This document shows positions 47,197 through 57,936 of a stretch of 64,000 bases of DNA, piece after piece. The position numbers and the translations under genes were made by a program. Source of the stretch: Stomoxys calcitrans (taxonomy: Eukaryota; Arthropoda; Insecta; Diptera; Muscidae). The notes beneath the pieces were generated by a model. The model did no database searches, was not told the DNA's origin, and saw only the letters and a program-made list of their open reading frames with translations. The DNA lies in the NCBI RefSeq assembly GCF_963082655.1, contig NC_081552.1, positions 92,665,582-92,729,581 on the forward strand. The letters run 5' to 3'. Each line of letters starts with the position of its first letter. The stretch's first letter is position 1.

Positions 47197-48086
47197 TCAT
47201 TCAGACCCTCCCCCTTACCCTAATTTTCAAAAACGCCCGATTTAGTACGATTTAAGCGAAATTTTGTGTGCTCTCATATAGTACCCTAAAAATAAAAATT
47301 TGGTATCCAAATTTCGGGTGGGGTACCTAGATAGCCCGCCCACCCTTAAACCTACCAAATATATATTTAGACCAATCGCGACAATATGGGACTCAAATGA
47401 AAGGTATTTAGGATAAGAAAACGCATCTGATATCCAATTGTCGGACCAAGTGCTAGGGGGACCACCTCAACCCCAAAACACCCCTAAATCGGACATATTT
47501 ACCGACCATGGCAATATGGGAGTCAAATGAAAGGTATTTGCGAGTAGAATACGAATCTGATATCCAAATGTGGCACCACGTTTCTGGGGGTCCACCCCTT
47601 TCCCAAAACACCTCCCTAGGTGACACTTATTATTAGAAAACGAATTTGATAACCAATTTTTGGCCATATGTTTGGGGGATGCCTCATCGTGTAAACTTCC
47701 CTAAACCAATGGCAATATGGGGTTTAAATAAATGGTTTTTGAAAGAAGCGCACGATGTTGATATTTTTCAGGGCTAAGTGTCTGGGGGACAACCTCTCCC
47801 CCGAAAACACCACTAAATCAGACATCATGAGAATATCGGGCTGAAATGAAGTATTTTAAGAATGGAGTACACCTTACATCCAAATCTAATTCGTAGACCA
47901 ATAAAGATCATATGGGATTCAGATAAAGGTACTTATATTGTTAAACAATTAGTCAAGCGATATACTATATTCGTAGCATGGTATTTCACTGAAAGCTCTA
48001 TAATTGTCGAAAATAAATATTCCAAAGAAACTTTTGTTCCATATAAAGTAAAAGAAGGCGCAGCGGAGCGGGCCCGGGTCAGCTAG
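47197..48086 (+). mobile_element. Family C Helitron-like element, 3' portion ending in CTAG
   Basis: Begins inside the C 5' block ('cagaccctcccccttaccc', 'cgatttaagcgaaattttgtgtg'), has about three monomers, the tail and 'gcggagcgggcccgggtc', and ends in CTAG (48083-48086) followed by T, the expected Helitron target. Internal deletion relative to the 14.0 kb copy. The 5' end is missing. Confidence 0.78.
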
Positions 48087-48157
48087 TAAGATTATTAAAA
48101 GACATCTTTGTCTGCGCCAGCAATATCAGTTTTCATGTTCGTGAACATTATCATGTT

Positions 48158-48208
48158 AACGTTTGATTTGTGACTTCACTTTGTATGTGAAGTCACGAAT
48201 CAAACGTT
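48158..48208. repeat. Hairpin with 22-bp arms beside the Harbinger element
   Basis: Arms AACGTTTGATTTGTGACTTC (+AC) and GTGAAGTCACGAATCAAACG (+TT) pair with one mismatch around a 7-base loop. It lies 20 bp outside the Harbinger left end. Origin unknown; it may be a solo foldback remnant. Confidence 0.85.
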
Positions 48209-48483
48209 CTTGAATTACTATATTCTAACAGCCTTATTCACAAACATTTAAAAGAGCTCTATAAACCGAAAATAGGATAAAATGTTGTTTTTTGTATTCA
48301 CACACACATAATAGCCTATTTTACCCTTAATAAACCAATTTTAAATTTGAAAAAGTTATTATTGGTTTTACCCTTGTTTAACACCATTTTAAAATGACAT
48401 TTCTCAATTGCACGAGCATAAACTACTTTAAATAAATGTGAAACGTTTGATTACATTTGTGAATAGCGAAAAATCTTATAAAA

Positions 48484-50553
48484 ATGGATGCACTTAATGT
48501 AATCGGTGAAATAAGTAAGTATAGAACAAATTAAAGCGCGTTAAGTTCGGCCGGGCCGAATCTTATAGACCTTCCACCATGGATTGCAATTGACAAGTTT
48601 TGTCAATGACACCTCAAATGCTGAGACCGATTTGTATATACGCTATGTAACGTTATTGACCATGTTACATGTTATCAAAAGATCATATCTAGAGGCTCAA
48701 ATAATCTAACCGGGAAAACGGTTTATGGAAGCTTTTTCGGAGGATGTACCGTACTTCCCATAGTAGTTAAAAGTCATAACAAAACACTATGGGAAAAATC
48801 GGATAATAAATGCTCCTTCTAAGGCCCAAAAAGGCAAACTAGGAGATTGTTTTATATGGCAGCTTACTTAAACTTATAAGAATATTTAGCAAAATTTTGA
48901 GCGGCTAGCGAAAGGAATGAAATTCCGTGTATTTTTATACCCACCACCATAGGATTCATTCATTTAGTCATTCCGTTTGCAACACATCGAAATATCCATT
49001 TCCGACCTTACAAAGTATATATATTCTTGATCGTCATAAAAATCTAAGACGATCTAGCCATGTCCGTCCGTCTGTCTGTTGAGAACACGATACAGTCTTT
49101 AAAAATTGAGATATTGAGCTGAAATTTTGCACAGACTCGTATTTCTTCTATACGCAGGTTAAGTTCTTGAATGGGCAAAATCTGACGATATTTGGATATA
49201 GCTGCCATATAGACCGATTTAGGGTCTTCAGGCCATAAAGACCGCAGTTTTTGTACGATGTCGATGAAATTTGAAGCAATGAGTTGTACTTAGAGCCACG
49301 ACATCCAAAGTTCGGCACGGCCGAATTTAATGCGTTTTTACTTGTTTCTCATTCTTTTGAAATTTATAGGGAGATTGGAGCAGACTTTTAAAAGGAGACG
49401 TCCACGAGTTTACAAAGAAAGAGTTGATCCATTTTCTATTCCGGACCATCACTTTAAAGCCAAATATCGGTTTAAGAAATCAACGGCAAAAAAAATTATT
49501 GGTCTAATAAAAAATGATATTGAATTAAGCAAAAGAGGGCACAGGACTCCGGCCGAACTACAAGTTATGGTTGCTTTGCGTTGTTGGGGTCGCAGAGAGG
49601 TTTGTTTACTTGTTGTTAAATGATTAAATTTAATGCTTTTATTGGCAAAATCCTGTTTCTGGGTTCAAGATGATGCGGGAGATTTGCACGGATTAGCCCA
49701 ACCAACGGTTTCAAGAATATGCAATAGAGTTGCTCGCGCTTTGGCTCGTCATCTCTCGAAGAGCAAGCCGTAATAATGAGAGATTTTAAGGCCATTAGAA
49801 ACTTTCCGGGCGTTATTGAAGCAATTGATGGAACTCATGTTAAAATAAAAAAAACTGGTGGAGATCTTGCCCAATATTATATAAACCGGAAAGGATTCTA
49901 TTCACTGAATGTACAGGTGTGAGGTGATTTACTAATCGAAGGAGCATAATAAAAAATTAGAATTTCATTTTTAGGTTGTGTGTGATGCCCAATTGAAAAT
50001 TCGCGACATAGTTGCTAGGTGGAGAGGAAGTACTCATGATTGTCGGATATTTAATGAATCTTCTATTAAGGAACGATTTGAAAAAAAAGAATTCAGGGGT
50101 CGTTTACTTGGAGATTCAGGATATCAGTTGACGCATTATCTATTTACTCCTCTCCTCCTCACTAACAACGAAAAGGAAGAACGCTACAATGTTGCTCATA
50201 TTGCAACAAGGAATACAGTAGAGAGGTGTTTTGGGGTGTGGAAGCAGCGATTTCGTTGTTTGTTAGATGGAATGACGGTTAGTCTATCAAATGCGAAGAC
50301 TGTTATCGTTGCACTTGCTGTGCTTCACAACATTGCAGTAGAGGAAAAAGATTCAGTTCCAGGTAAAATGTTTTTAATAAAAAATATTGTTATTTCGATT
50401 TCAATTTTATTTATATTTTCAGAAGATTATAATTTGCATATGGAAACAGAAATAACAGCCCCCCAAATTATAACTTCTGCATCAGTGTCACAAAGAAGAG
50501 CAAAGCCTATTCTAAACTCCTTTATTCAAAATAATTTTTTATTTTCTCATTAG
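48484..50553 (+). pseudogene. Harbinger transposase nuclease (HARBI1-like), five inferred exons
   Basis: Inferred exons: 48484-48514 (MDALNVIGEI, donor GTAAGT), 49370-49599 (frame continues RRLEQTFKRRRPRV...; 'DHHFKAKYRFKKSTAKKIIGLI', 'GHRTPAELQVMVALRCWGRRE'), 49663-49916 ('DDAGDLHGLAQPTVSRICNRVARAL', 'FPGVIEAIDGTHVKIKK'), 49975-50362 ('VVCDAQLKIRDIVARWRGSTHD', 'LLGDSGYQL', 'RNTVERCFGVWKQRFRCL') and 50423-50553. The DDE triad is visible as Asp in EAIDGTH, Asp in LLGDSGY and Glu in TVERCFG. The family cuts and joins element ends, with a SANT partner for binding. Two defects: a frameshift near 49760 (ARHLS against LEEQAVIM) and GG instead of AG before exon 3 (49661-49662). The last intron is in frame, 60 bp. 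Intron 1 holds the A/B repeat. Confidence 0.88.
48530..49347. repeat. Chimeric A/B repeat in intron 1 of the Harbinger nuclease gene
   Basis: The left half is an A head in plus orientation ('aaagcgcgttaagttcggcc' with GGGCCGAATC, CTTCCACCATGGATTGC). The right half is a B tail and head in minus orientation ('tatacccaccaccatagg', 'gtccgtccgtctgtctgttg', ending 'ggcacggccgaatttaatgcg', 'tttttacttgttt'). Both outer ends are therefore heads, facing outward. It lies wholly between the exon 1 donor and the exon 2 acceptor. Confidence 0.82.
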
Positions 50554-50743
50554 TTTATAATTTTCTTATGCAATTAATTTTCATTCATTTATATTATAAT
50601 TAAAATATAGAATTTCCATTAATGGCGAAAAACTGGTGGACATTGTAGTTAATATAGAACAATTAAAAAGGATCAATTTTATCTGCAATGGACAAATAAT
50701 AATAATAAAATAAAATTAAATTAGTGTTTTTTTGTTAATATCA

Positions 50744-53700
50744 CTAACCAACTGTTTGCTTGTAATATTTTAATCGCATTTTCAAAAGCTCGTGTTCCAA
50801 ATCCAAATTACGGATACGTTTTCTTTCAACCTCCATCCGAAGTGAATGGAGTTCTTTCCGACATGCCACATCCACTTCTGCAATTTTGACAAGATTTTCG
50901 TCCACACTATTGGTTTTCTCAGAAGCATCTTTCTAATATAGAAAACAAATCAATATATACATATGCAGTACAATAATGCGACAGCGGAATTAACCATTTT
51001 TTTCCTTTTATATTCGTTTTTATTTGATGCTTGTTTTGTGCTCAGATCACGACCTATTTCACATTGTGCTTTACTTTTTTATCACCATTGATTTCATTAG
51101 GAGTCGCGTCTATCAAGGGAGTTTTTTCAATAAGATTCTCTTGTGAATCCTTATCATCATTAATTTTAAGTGGTTTCACATCTTGAGGTGAAGTTTTTAC
51201 TATAGCATCCTCTTGCGTTTCTTGAATAATCTTAAACAAAAAATATGTCGCATCGCAGATCAATATTTTGAGGTGTTACAAACGGAATGGCTAGATTAGT
51301 ATACTTCTATCTCATAGTGGTGGACATAAAAAATGTTAAATTACCTTTGAAAATATGACGTCGGAATCAAACTCGTTATCATCAATAACAAACTCTTCCG
51401 GCAGCCAAACTGCAATGTCATTGTCCGAAAGTGCAGCTAGTGATGTTGGTGGCCCACCGCCAGTCAGCTTAGCCTGCTTACGATACGATGACATTTCCTT
51501 TTTTGCTGTCATTTTTATTGTAGACCACTGTGACCTTAGCTGGGTTACATTCCGTATTCCACTTGTACACAAAGAGTTAAAACTAGGAATAAAATAAAAA
51601 GATATGAGAAACTTAAGTCGAACTTTACTTATTGAATCCATGATCTTACTCATCCACAAGCTCCATCCATGCTGCCTTTTTCAATTTGTTGGTGTTGGTG
51701 TCTGTATTCTTATTTTCAATTACTTTCACCCTCTTTTTTATAAGATCCTTTAGCAGTTCCTGAAAGAACCAACAATGGGTAAAATATACGTACAGCGGTC
51801 AAAAAAAGTATTCATCATTCAATGTTTTTTTTTTAATAAGTCTACAAAAGACAATTGGAATAAAAACATATTAAACTAATGATGCAGTAGTGCTTGTGTG
51901 ATATATATGTACACAATTTCATAGTTTTTAAAGAAAAAAATAGTATTTATTGGAACAAAAAGGGCCATTTTACGGCTGAACACAAAAAATTAAACAAAAA
52001 AAGTATTCATCATTGCAAAAAAACAAAATAATAAATAACATAATTTAAAAAAATTAATACTTTGTTATTCGACCACCGCGTCTTATAACTTCTTTTAAAC
52101 GGTTTGACATCGATTGGACTAATTTAGCGGTTATATTTTGGTCTATATTAGTCCATTCCTCCATTATCACCTGTTGCATTTGACTCTTGCTCGAAAAATT
52201 GCGCGTTCTCAATTTGCGTTCGAGATGTTCCCAAAGATGTTCAATTGGGTTCAAGTCGGGACTTTGAGGAGGAGTTTTAATGACTTTGGGGCAGTTATAC
52301 AGCATCCACATATTGGTATTTAAAGCAGAATGTTTGGGGTCATTATCTTGATAATATTGAAAGTTACTACCAAGCCCAAGTTTTACAGCACTATCTTTTA
52401 AATTCCTCTTTAAAATGTCAATGTAATACTTATGATCCATTACTCCATTAATAATTTCAAGATTTCCCGCTCCTGAAGGCGCCATACACCCCCAAACCAT
52501 TAAACCACCTCCACCATGTTTTACAGTAGCAACTGTGTTTCGTTCTTCAAGCTCTGTATTTGGTTTTCTGTACACTATGACCTTTCCATCGCACCCAAAA
52601 AGATAAAACTTGCTCTCGTCTGCAAAAATGACTGTTTTCCAAAATGATTCGGGCTGTTTTACATACATTTTTGCGAAGTTTAGCCTTTTCACTCGGTTTA
52701 TTTTATTTATAAAGGGCTTCTTACGTGCAGTTCTTCCTCTGTAACTATGCCTTTTGAGTGTATTTCGAATTGTTTGTGTAGTAACTTCCTTCCCTAAATA
52801 TTCCATAGTGTTTTTACGAAGAATGGTCGCATTTGTCTTCGGAGTTTTCTGAACTTGCCGCACTAGCCAACGCACATCTCCAACTGAAAGTGTTTTTGGT
52901 CGACCAGATCTTGGTTTATTGTCAACAGTTTTCGTTTCTGTCCACTTTCTGATGATGGATTGTATAGTAGATCGTGGTCTATTTAATATTTCACTGATAG
53001 TTTTTTGAGTTAAACCATTCCTGTGGTGTTTTATTATCAAAACTTTTACCTCATCAGAAACCTCGTTTTGCTTACGACCCATTTTGACAAAAACTATATT
53101 ATCAATGAAATTAAATATTTGCTGTCAAGGGCAAAGCCTCCTTTACTAAATAAAACAGAAAAGGGGGATTCCCAAATAATATTTGAATTTGACTTTGATG
53201 ATAGCACATCAATGATGAATACTTTTTTTGTTCTGTTTTTGGTGTTATTATATAAAATTGCACTTTTTGCGCTAATTAAATTTATTTTTTGAATTTATTT
53301 TAAAACATATTACGAAAAATAAACTATTGCATAAAACTGCATTATTTGTTTACTTTAAATTTTCTTCAATTACCCAAAATAAGTGAATTTATTATCAATT
53401 TTGCTAATGATGAATACTTTTTTTGACCGCTGTACATATGTATATATGAACTACAGTCAGCCAATGCTGCCCATTGATGCAATGTGTCAATTTCTACGGA
53501 GACAGAAATTGTGAACCGCCAAAAGCTGACGAAGAAGTTTTGTAAATGCAGCCACAATAAAACTTGAAATCAATATCTTTCCCTGTCCTCGTCATTCCAA
53601 TTTTCAGATCTGTGTCGCTTTTCTCCAAATTTCATTGGCGTCTTGTCCTAAAACCGGAAACAATATAAATCCTTTTCTACTGCTACTAGCATTTTATTAC

Positions 53701-53764
53701 TTACTTCATCTCCTTCATTACTAATTTCGGATAACAACAGCTTTGAATACTGCGGTGGATCCAT
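50744..53764 (-). CDS. Harbinger SANT/Myb-like DNA-binding partner, six inferred exons
   Basis: Not annotatable as one open frame; exons inferred from frames and splice signals: 53764-53705 (MDPPQYSKLLLSEISNEGDE), 53648 to about 53580 (DKTPMKFGEKRHRSENWNDE; 3' donor not obvious), 51759-51650 (ELLKDLIKKRVKVIENKNTD...KKAAWMEL), 51582-51345 ('RNVTQLRSQWSTIKMTAKKEM', then 'SDNDIAVWLPEEFVIDDNE'), 51230-51075 (52 codons, acidic/Lys-rich linker) and 50932-50744 (62 codons, Glu/Arg/Leu-rich coiled coil with 'LRMEVERKRIRNLDLEHELL'). Tryptophans at NW, AAW and QW give the SANT spacing. The role in the family is to recruit the nuclease to the ends and nucleus. Exons 3-6 keep frame across each junction. 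The Tc1-like element sits between exons 2 and 3. Confidence 0.8.
51258..51332 (+). repeat. Family A tail remnant in an intron
   Basis: 'gatcaatattttgaggtgttacaaacgg', 'aatggctagattagtatac' and 'ctcatagtggtggacataaa' match the last about 75 bp of A elements. It lies in the intron between inferred exons 4 and 5 of the SANT gene. Confidence 0.75.
51793..53432 (-). mobile_element. Intact Tc1-like transposon with IR/DR ends, 1640 bp
   Basis: Ends CAGCGGTCAAAAAAAGTATT (51793) and the inverse ending at 53432, with TA on both sides (51791-51792, 53433-53434). Each end has a second, inner copy of AAAAAAAGTATTCATCATT (51996-52014; inverse 53211-53229), exactly about 203 bp from the outer one on each side: the double-site IR/DR layout of some Tc1-family elements. 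It encodes one full-length transposase on the minus strand. It was inserted into an intron of the Harbinger SANT gene and is younger than the Harbinger. Confidence 0.95.
52054..53082 (-). CDS. Tc1-like transposase, DD34E
   Basis: 342 residues, uninterrupted and of the family's usual length. Binds the terminal repeats and moves the element into TA sites. Order: first HTH (about 5-50, 'IIKHHRNGLTQKTISEILNR', 'STIQSIIRKW'), GRPK AT-hook-like motif (60-63), second HTH (about 66-112, 'TTQTIRNTLKRHSYRGRTARK'), then the catalytic domain: Asp155 in VIFADESKFYLFG, a glycine-rich box (GGGGLMVWGCM, about 190-200), Asp246 in YYQDNDPKHSALNT and Glu281 in SPDLNPIEHLWEHLE, 34 residues apart. The start codon follows 'gacaaa' about 350 bp from the right end. 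All catalytic and binding signatures are present and both ends are intact, so it may be active. Confidence 0.96.
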   Translation of the reverse strand: MGRKQNEVSDEVKVLIIKHHRNGLTQKTISEILNRPRSTIQSIIRKWTETKTVDNKPRSGRPKTLSVGDVRWLVRQVQKTPKTNATILRKNTMEYLGKEVTTQTIRNTLKRHSYRGRTARKKPFINKINRVKRLNFAKMYVKQPESFWKTVIFADESKFYLFGCDGKVIVYRKPNTELEERNTVATVKHGGGGLMVWGCMAPSGAGNLEIINGVMDHKYYIDILKRNLKDSAVKLGLGSNFQYYQDNDPKHSALNTNMWMLYNCPKVIKTPPQSPDLNPIEHLWEHLERKLRTRNFSSKSQMQQVIMEEWTNIDQNITAKLVQSMSNRLKEVIRRGGRITKY

Positions 53765-54041
53765 TTTTTTTTAATTTTCCTTTCGTTTATTCAAAAAAGC
53801 GGCACTAATAACTTGAAAAGATGAATGCGTTGTATATTTTTATTAATAATTTGACATTGTCAAATAGCCGGAATTGCCAGATAAAACTTCAAAAAATTCT
53901 AAAAATGTTTCATAGTTATTTGACTGTTATTATGTGTTTGTGAATACACAATTTTAAAATCAGTTTATTAAGCAAAAAGTGTATAATAGTTAAAATAGAT
54001 TTTAAGCCCATAATAAGAACTGTTTGTGAATAAGGCTGTAA

Positions 54042-54544
54042 GTATTTAATCGAGTGATGATTGTATGACTGACACAATTTATTTAAAAAACATATTTATA
54101 ATGCCATTTATGCTAGGCTCCGTATAACGCAGAAGTTAATAGATTTAGTCATATCTGTTAATAAATCTATCAACCTTAGTTTATTTTTAACAAAATTTTA
54201 ATTGAGACCCTGTATAGGAATTTAATGTATTCAATACTACTGAAATGTGGGAAACTATTTTGAACTAACATTTATTAAAATTGATGGATTTGGTTTTGTA
54301 GCAAGCGTTGAACCCAACATAACGATATATATATATTGGGTGAATAGAAACGTTGTTTGCTGTAGGAACATTTAACTTGTTGGGAAGAAACTTAGTTAAG
54401 TAAAATTACTTCCCAAACCCAATTCAACTACTTGCCAATAATTGCAGATGAGTAAAACTTACTGAAAACTTGAAATTTTTCCTAGTTTTTATCAAAATTT
54501 AACAAAATTAAATTAAAATGGCCTAACTTATTTAAACTAAGTTT
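54042..54544. other. Unassigned stretch
   Basis: AT-rich sequence right of the Harbinger element, with an (AT)n patch near 54326-54339. No gene or repeat is recognised. Confidence 0.5.
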
Positions 54545-55800
54545 TTACTTTATTTTATGCGAACCATTTTTCTGAGTGCTGGATTCGAGAGTGACTTAAC
54601 AGTAGACCATAACTTGCTTAAATCGGTACCTAAGTTACATTGCTCCAAGTGTTCCAGTCACAAATTCCGCTTGTGTTCGTTGACTACGCTGTTAATTTCC
54701 AGATTCAGCTCGCTGACTTGGTGTATTCGACCGGCTGGTATAAAGCGGGCGGCTGCTGCGTTAATGATGTCTCGGAATTTCCTATCCTTTCACAGAAGCG
54801 GCGATTGGTGTGCTCTCTGAAGCCGACCCAATCGGCCTTCTTCTGATTAATAAACGTTCGGCGCTCATAGGTTATGAAGTTGGGTGGTCGGTCGATGGTG
54901 AGAATTATGGGGAGGTGGTCTGACCTCAAACAGATGACGGCTTGCCAGGATACGTCACTCAGGAGATCAGGGGATGCAATGGAAATGTCTGGTGAACTGC
55001 TACACCTCCTCGTAATCCTAATGGGGGCATCCTCATTCACCGTGAAAAACGTGGAGCCTTCGATCTGCTCTCCCAAAGCTATGCCCCGCTGATCGTTACC
55101 AAGGGGAGAATGCCATGAAACCTGATGCGCATTTAAGTCTCCTAGAACCAGACGACTATATCCAGACAGTAGCCCACTTATGTCGGGATTGTAAGCTTGG
55201 CCATTAACTTGGTCACTACTACCAACCGGCGGTATGCAAACATTGTATAGCTCTATCTCGACAGTACTGGACTTGACTGGTACCCCATGCACTCCATGTT
55301 GGGGTCACTAACAACAGGCGCAGGCGAAATGGTCTATACTGCATGGAATGATGCATCACAAAGACCAATCCCCCACCTCCATTCCTTAAGCGATCCTTAC
55401 GTAGCACATTGTATCCGTGACAACTGTGCAACATGCAGATGTCGGTCAGCTTTGTCACCTGGATCGATACAACCAATATGTTCTTCCGACTCCTAAAATC
55501 CACTATGTCGTCGATCTTACCTTTCAGACCATTGCAATTTAATTGCAAAAAAGATACCCTACCAGGCACTGGCCTGGCAATATTGGGACTGGGATGTTGC
55601 TGTTGTAGTCCGACGACGACGACCCTTGTAACCGACTGCTCTAAGTTCACTATGTTCACACAGCACTTTGCAACATATTTAGTGTGACTACAATCCCGTA
55701 GTGACGTAAGGCCAGAGCAAGATCGGAAATGTACCCGCTCCATGCACAGGTTACACCTCACCGACACCGACCGATGATGGAGGCGGTTCTGACAAACCGA
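54545..55800 (-). pseudogene. LINE N-terminal zinc finger and endonuclease, frameshifted
   Basis: In reverse: a Cys-rich finger (about 55800-55660; VRCNLCMERVHFRSCSG, C..C spacing PHD/RING-like), then the apurinic-endonuclease domain 'RVSFLQLNCNGLKGKIDDIVDF' (about 55575), GGGGLVFV, and after a frameshift near 55219-55300 'GYSRLVLGDLNAHQVSWHS' (about 55150) and 'LRSDHLPIILTIDRP' (about 54910). Motifs with Asn/Asp/His of the nuclease are kept in pieces. The RT is not joined to this fragment. It is a jockey-like element, broken. Confidence 0.82.
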
Positions 55801-55859
55801 ACAGAACCAGGGTCAGGGGTTCTTTTCAATACTAGCACGGACCAGAAACGTCCGAAGAA

Positions 55860-57030
55860 GGCACTCCGGAATGTGCCTCTCCCATGACGAAATAACGACG
55901 AACACGTGGAACAGTGAGTTCCCCAATGCAGAGTGATGTCTCCGGCACTATTTAACCTCTACCTTTCCTCCATTCCGCACCCTCCAGACGGCATAGAGAT
56001 CGTATCATATGCAGACGATTGTACGATCATGGCATCACGCCATTGAAGACATCTGCGATAGGATAAACATCTATCTCAACGAACTTGCCTCTTATTTCGC
56101 TGCAAGAAATTCTAAGATATCTGCCACCAAATCTTCGGCCACATTATTTACTACATACGCGCATGACGTGCGTAGGGAATTGAAAGTGATGGTCGACGGA
56201 GTGACAATTCCGATCATCAAGTATACCAAAATACTTAGTGTCACATTTGAAAGCTCTCACAAATTCACTTCACATGCCACAGCAATTTGCAATAAAGTCA
56301 AAAGAAGAAACAAGGTCCTCCAATCCCTTGCCGGCAGCGCTTGGGGTGCTGACAAAGAAACCTTGTTGACCACGTACAAAGCAATTGCCCGGTCTGTGGT
56401 AAGTTATACAGCGCCAGTGTAGTCTCGTCAGCTCTGTGACACGCAGTGGTATAATATTCAGATCTGTCAGTATGCCGCCCTTCGAACTGCGACGGGCTGT
56501 ATCCTCATGTGAACCACCTCCATCAGGAGATAAAGATCCTACCAGTGCGAAGACATAACTACAAGCTGTATAAGCAATATCTTCTAGGCTGTTATCGCAG
56601 AGACCATCCAAATCATCATCTTGTAGTAGATACACATGATCTAGCTAGATCTACATGATCTAGCTACAAGAGAGAAACTCTAGATAAAGTGGCGTATCAA
56701 GTGGACCTACACAACATTCATACAGACACGGTAGCAGATGCGGTAAGTAGCTACGGGTGAATATGGTTTTTGGAGAACGTCCGCCTCCCATTGCACCTGA
56801 AGAAATTGACCTCCCCCGGTAATCCAGAGTAGTTCTGACTTAATTACGATCCAGCAGATGCAGCCGCCTCAATTCCTACAGAGCAATAATTGATGCCAAC
56901 GTGCAGGATGTATGTCCCGAAGGTGACCAGGGACCACACGACACACGTCACCTGTTTAACTGCCCAAGCAGACCCACTCGTCTTAGATCCAGATCCCTCT
57001 GAACGCACCCCATCTTAGTCGTAGAGTTCC
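55860..57030 (+). pseudogene. LINE reverse transcriptase C-terminal fragment, opposite strand
   Basis: From about 55929: MSPALFNLYLSSIPHPPDG, 'IEIVSYADDCTIMAS' with the catalytic YADD at 56008-56019, a stop and frameshift just after, then 'AIEDICDRINIYLNELASYF', 'NSKISATKSSATLFTT', 'HATAICNKVKRRNKVLQSLAGSAWGADKETLLTTYKAI' to 56422. Decayed thumb and 3' parts run to about 57030. It is oriented away from the endonuclease fragment on its left; both probably belong to one jockey-like family. Non-functional. Confidence 0.82.
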
Positions 57031-57203
57031 TGGTTATGGACAATCGACAGAATCAAGTAGACGAAAAATTGAACACAAAACTCAGAAATGATTTAAAGTT
57101 TTGGAATATTACTGTGAAGAAGCTACCAGATCAACAGATTCCTTGTACACATGGCATCGCATCCAATTATATATATTTCGAAGTGTGGCTGAGCTCGCTC
57201 ACA

Positions 57204-57805
57204 TTTTTATACCCTCCACCATAGGATGGGCAGTATACTAATTTCGTCATTCTGTTTGTAACTACTCGAAATATTCGTCTGAGACCCCATAAAGTATATA
57301 TATTGATCGTCGCGACATTTTATGTCGATCTAGCCATGTCCGTCCGTCTGTCCGTCTGTCTGTCGAAAGCACGCTAACTTCCGAAGAAGTAAGGCTAGCC
57401 GCTTGAAATTTTGCACAAATACTTCTTATTAGTGTAGGTCGGTTGGTATTGTAAATGGGCCATATCGGTCCATGTTTTGATATAGCTGCCATTTAAACCG
57501 ATCTTGGGTCTTGACTTCTTGAGCATCTACAGTCCGTAATTCTTATACGATTGGAATAAAATTTTGCACAACGTGTTTTGTTATGATATCCAACAACTGT
57601 GCCAAGTATGGTTTAAATCGGTTCATAACCTGATATAGCTGTCAAATAAACAGCTCTGAGGACTTGACTTCTTGAGCTTCTAGAGGTCGCAATTCCTATC
57701 CGATTTGGCTGAAATTCTGCATGACGTATTTTATTTTTACTTTCAACAACTGTGTCAAATAAGGTTTAAATCGGTTCATAACCCGATATAGCTGCTGCTT
57801 GAGCC
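57204..57805 (-). repeat. Family A copy, inverted, truncated
   Basis: Tail 'ttataccctccaccataggatgggcagtata', 'gtccgtccgtctgtccgtctg', about two and a half monomers, ending at 'gctgctgcttgagcctctag'. No head. The bases before it (57100-57203) are repeated after it (57830-57936). Confidence 0.88.
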
Positions 57806-57936
57806 TCTAGTTTAGATTATTTTAGAAATTTTATTGGAAGAGATGATTTTAATATGTGGAATATTACTGTAAAGAAGCTACCTGATCCATTCATTGGTAT
57901 ACATTTTGAAATGTGTCTGAGTTAGCTCGCAATTTT
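57806..57936 (+). repeat. Direct repeat of the flank at 57100-57203
   Basis: 'tggaatattactgtaaagaagctacctgatc' ... 'gaaatgtgtctgagttagctcgcaatttttata' matches 57100-57205 ('tggaatattactgtgaagaagctaccagatc' ... 'gaagtgtggctgagctcgctcacatttttata'). An A tail follows in both cases, so flank plus A was duplicated in tandem and later diverged. Confidence 0.75.

Larger units (their letters stand above)
48229..54038 (+). mobile_element. PIF/Harbinger transposon, two-gene, with nested insertions
   Basis: Terminal inverted repeats CAGCCTTATTCACAAAC (48229-48245) and the exact inverse (54022-54038), flanked by the 3-bp target duplication TAA (48226-48228, 54039-54041), the Harbinger hallmark. Subterminal blocks are also mirrored ('tattcacacacacataata' and its inverse near 53935). 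It carries a nuclease gene on the plus strand and a SANT/coiled-coil gene on the minus strand, the two-component design of the superfamily. Nested inside are an A/B chimeric repeat (48530-49347), an A remnant (51258-51332) and a Tc1-like transposon (51793-53432). Without the Tc1-like insertion it is about 4.17 kb. Confidence 0.95.

Noticed and set aside
49978..50553. 191-residue open frame as a complete single-exon gene
   Set aside because: It is exon 4 plus an in-frame 60-bp intron plus exon 5 of the Harbinger nuclease; it lacks the first catalytic Asp.
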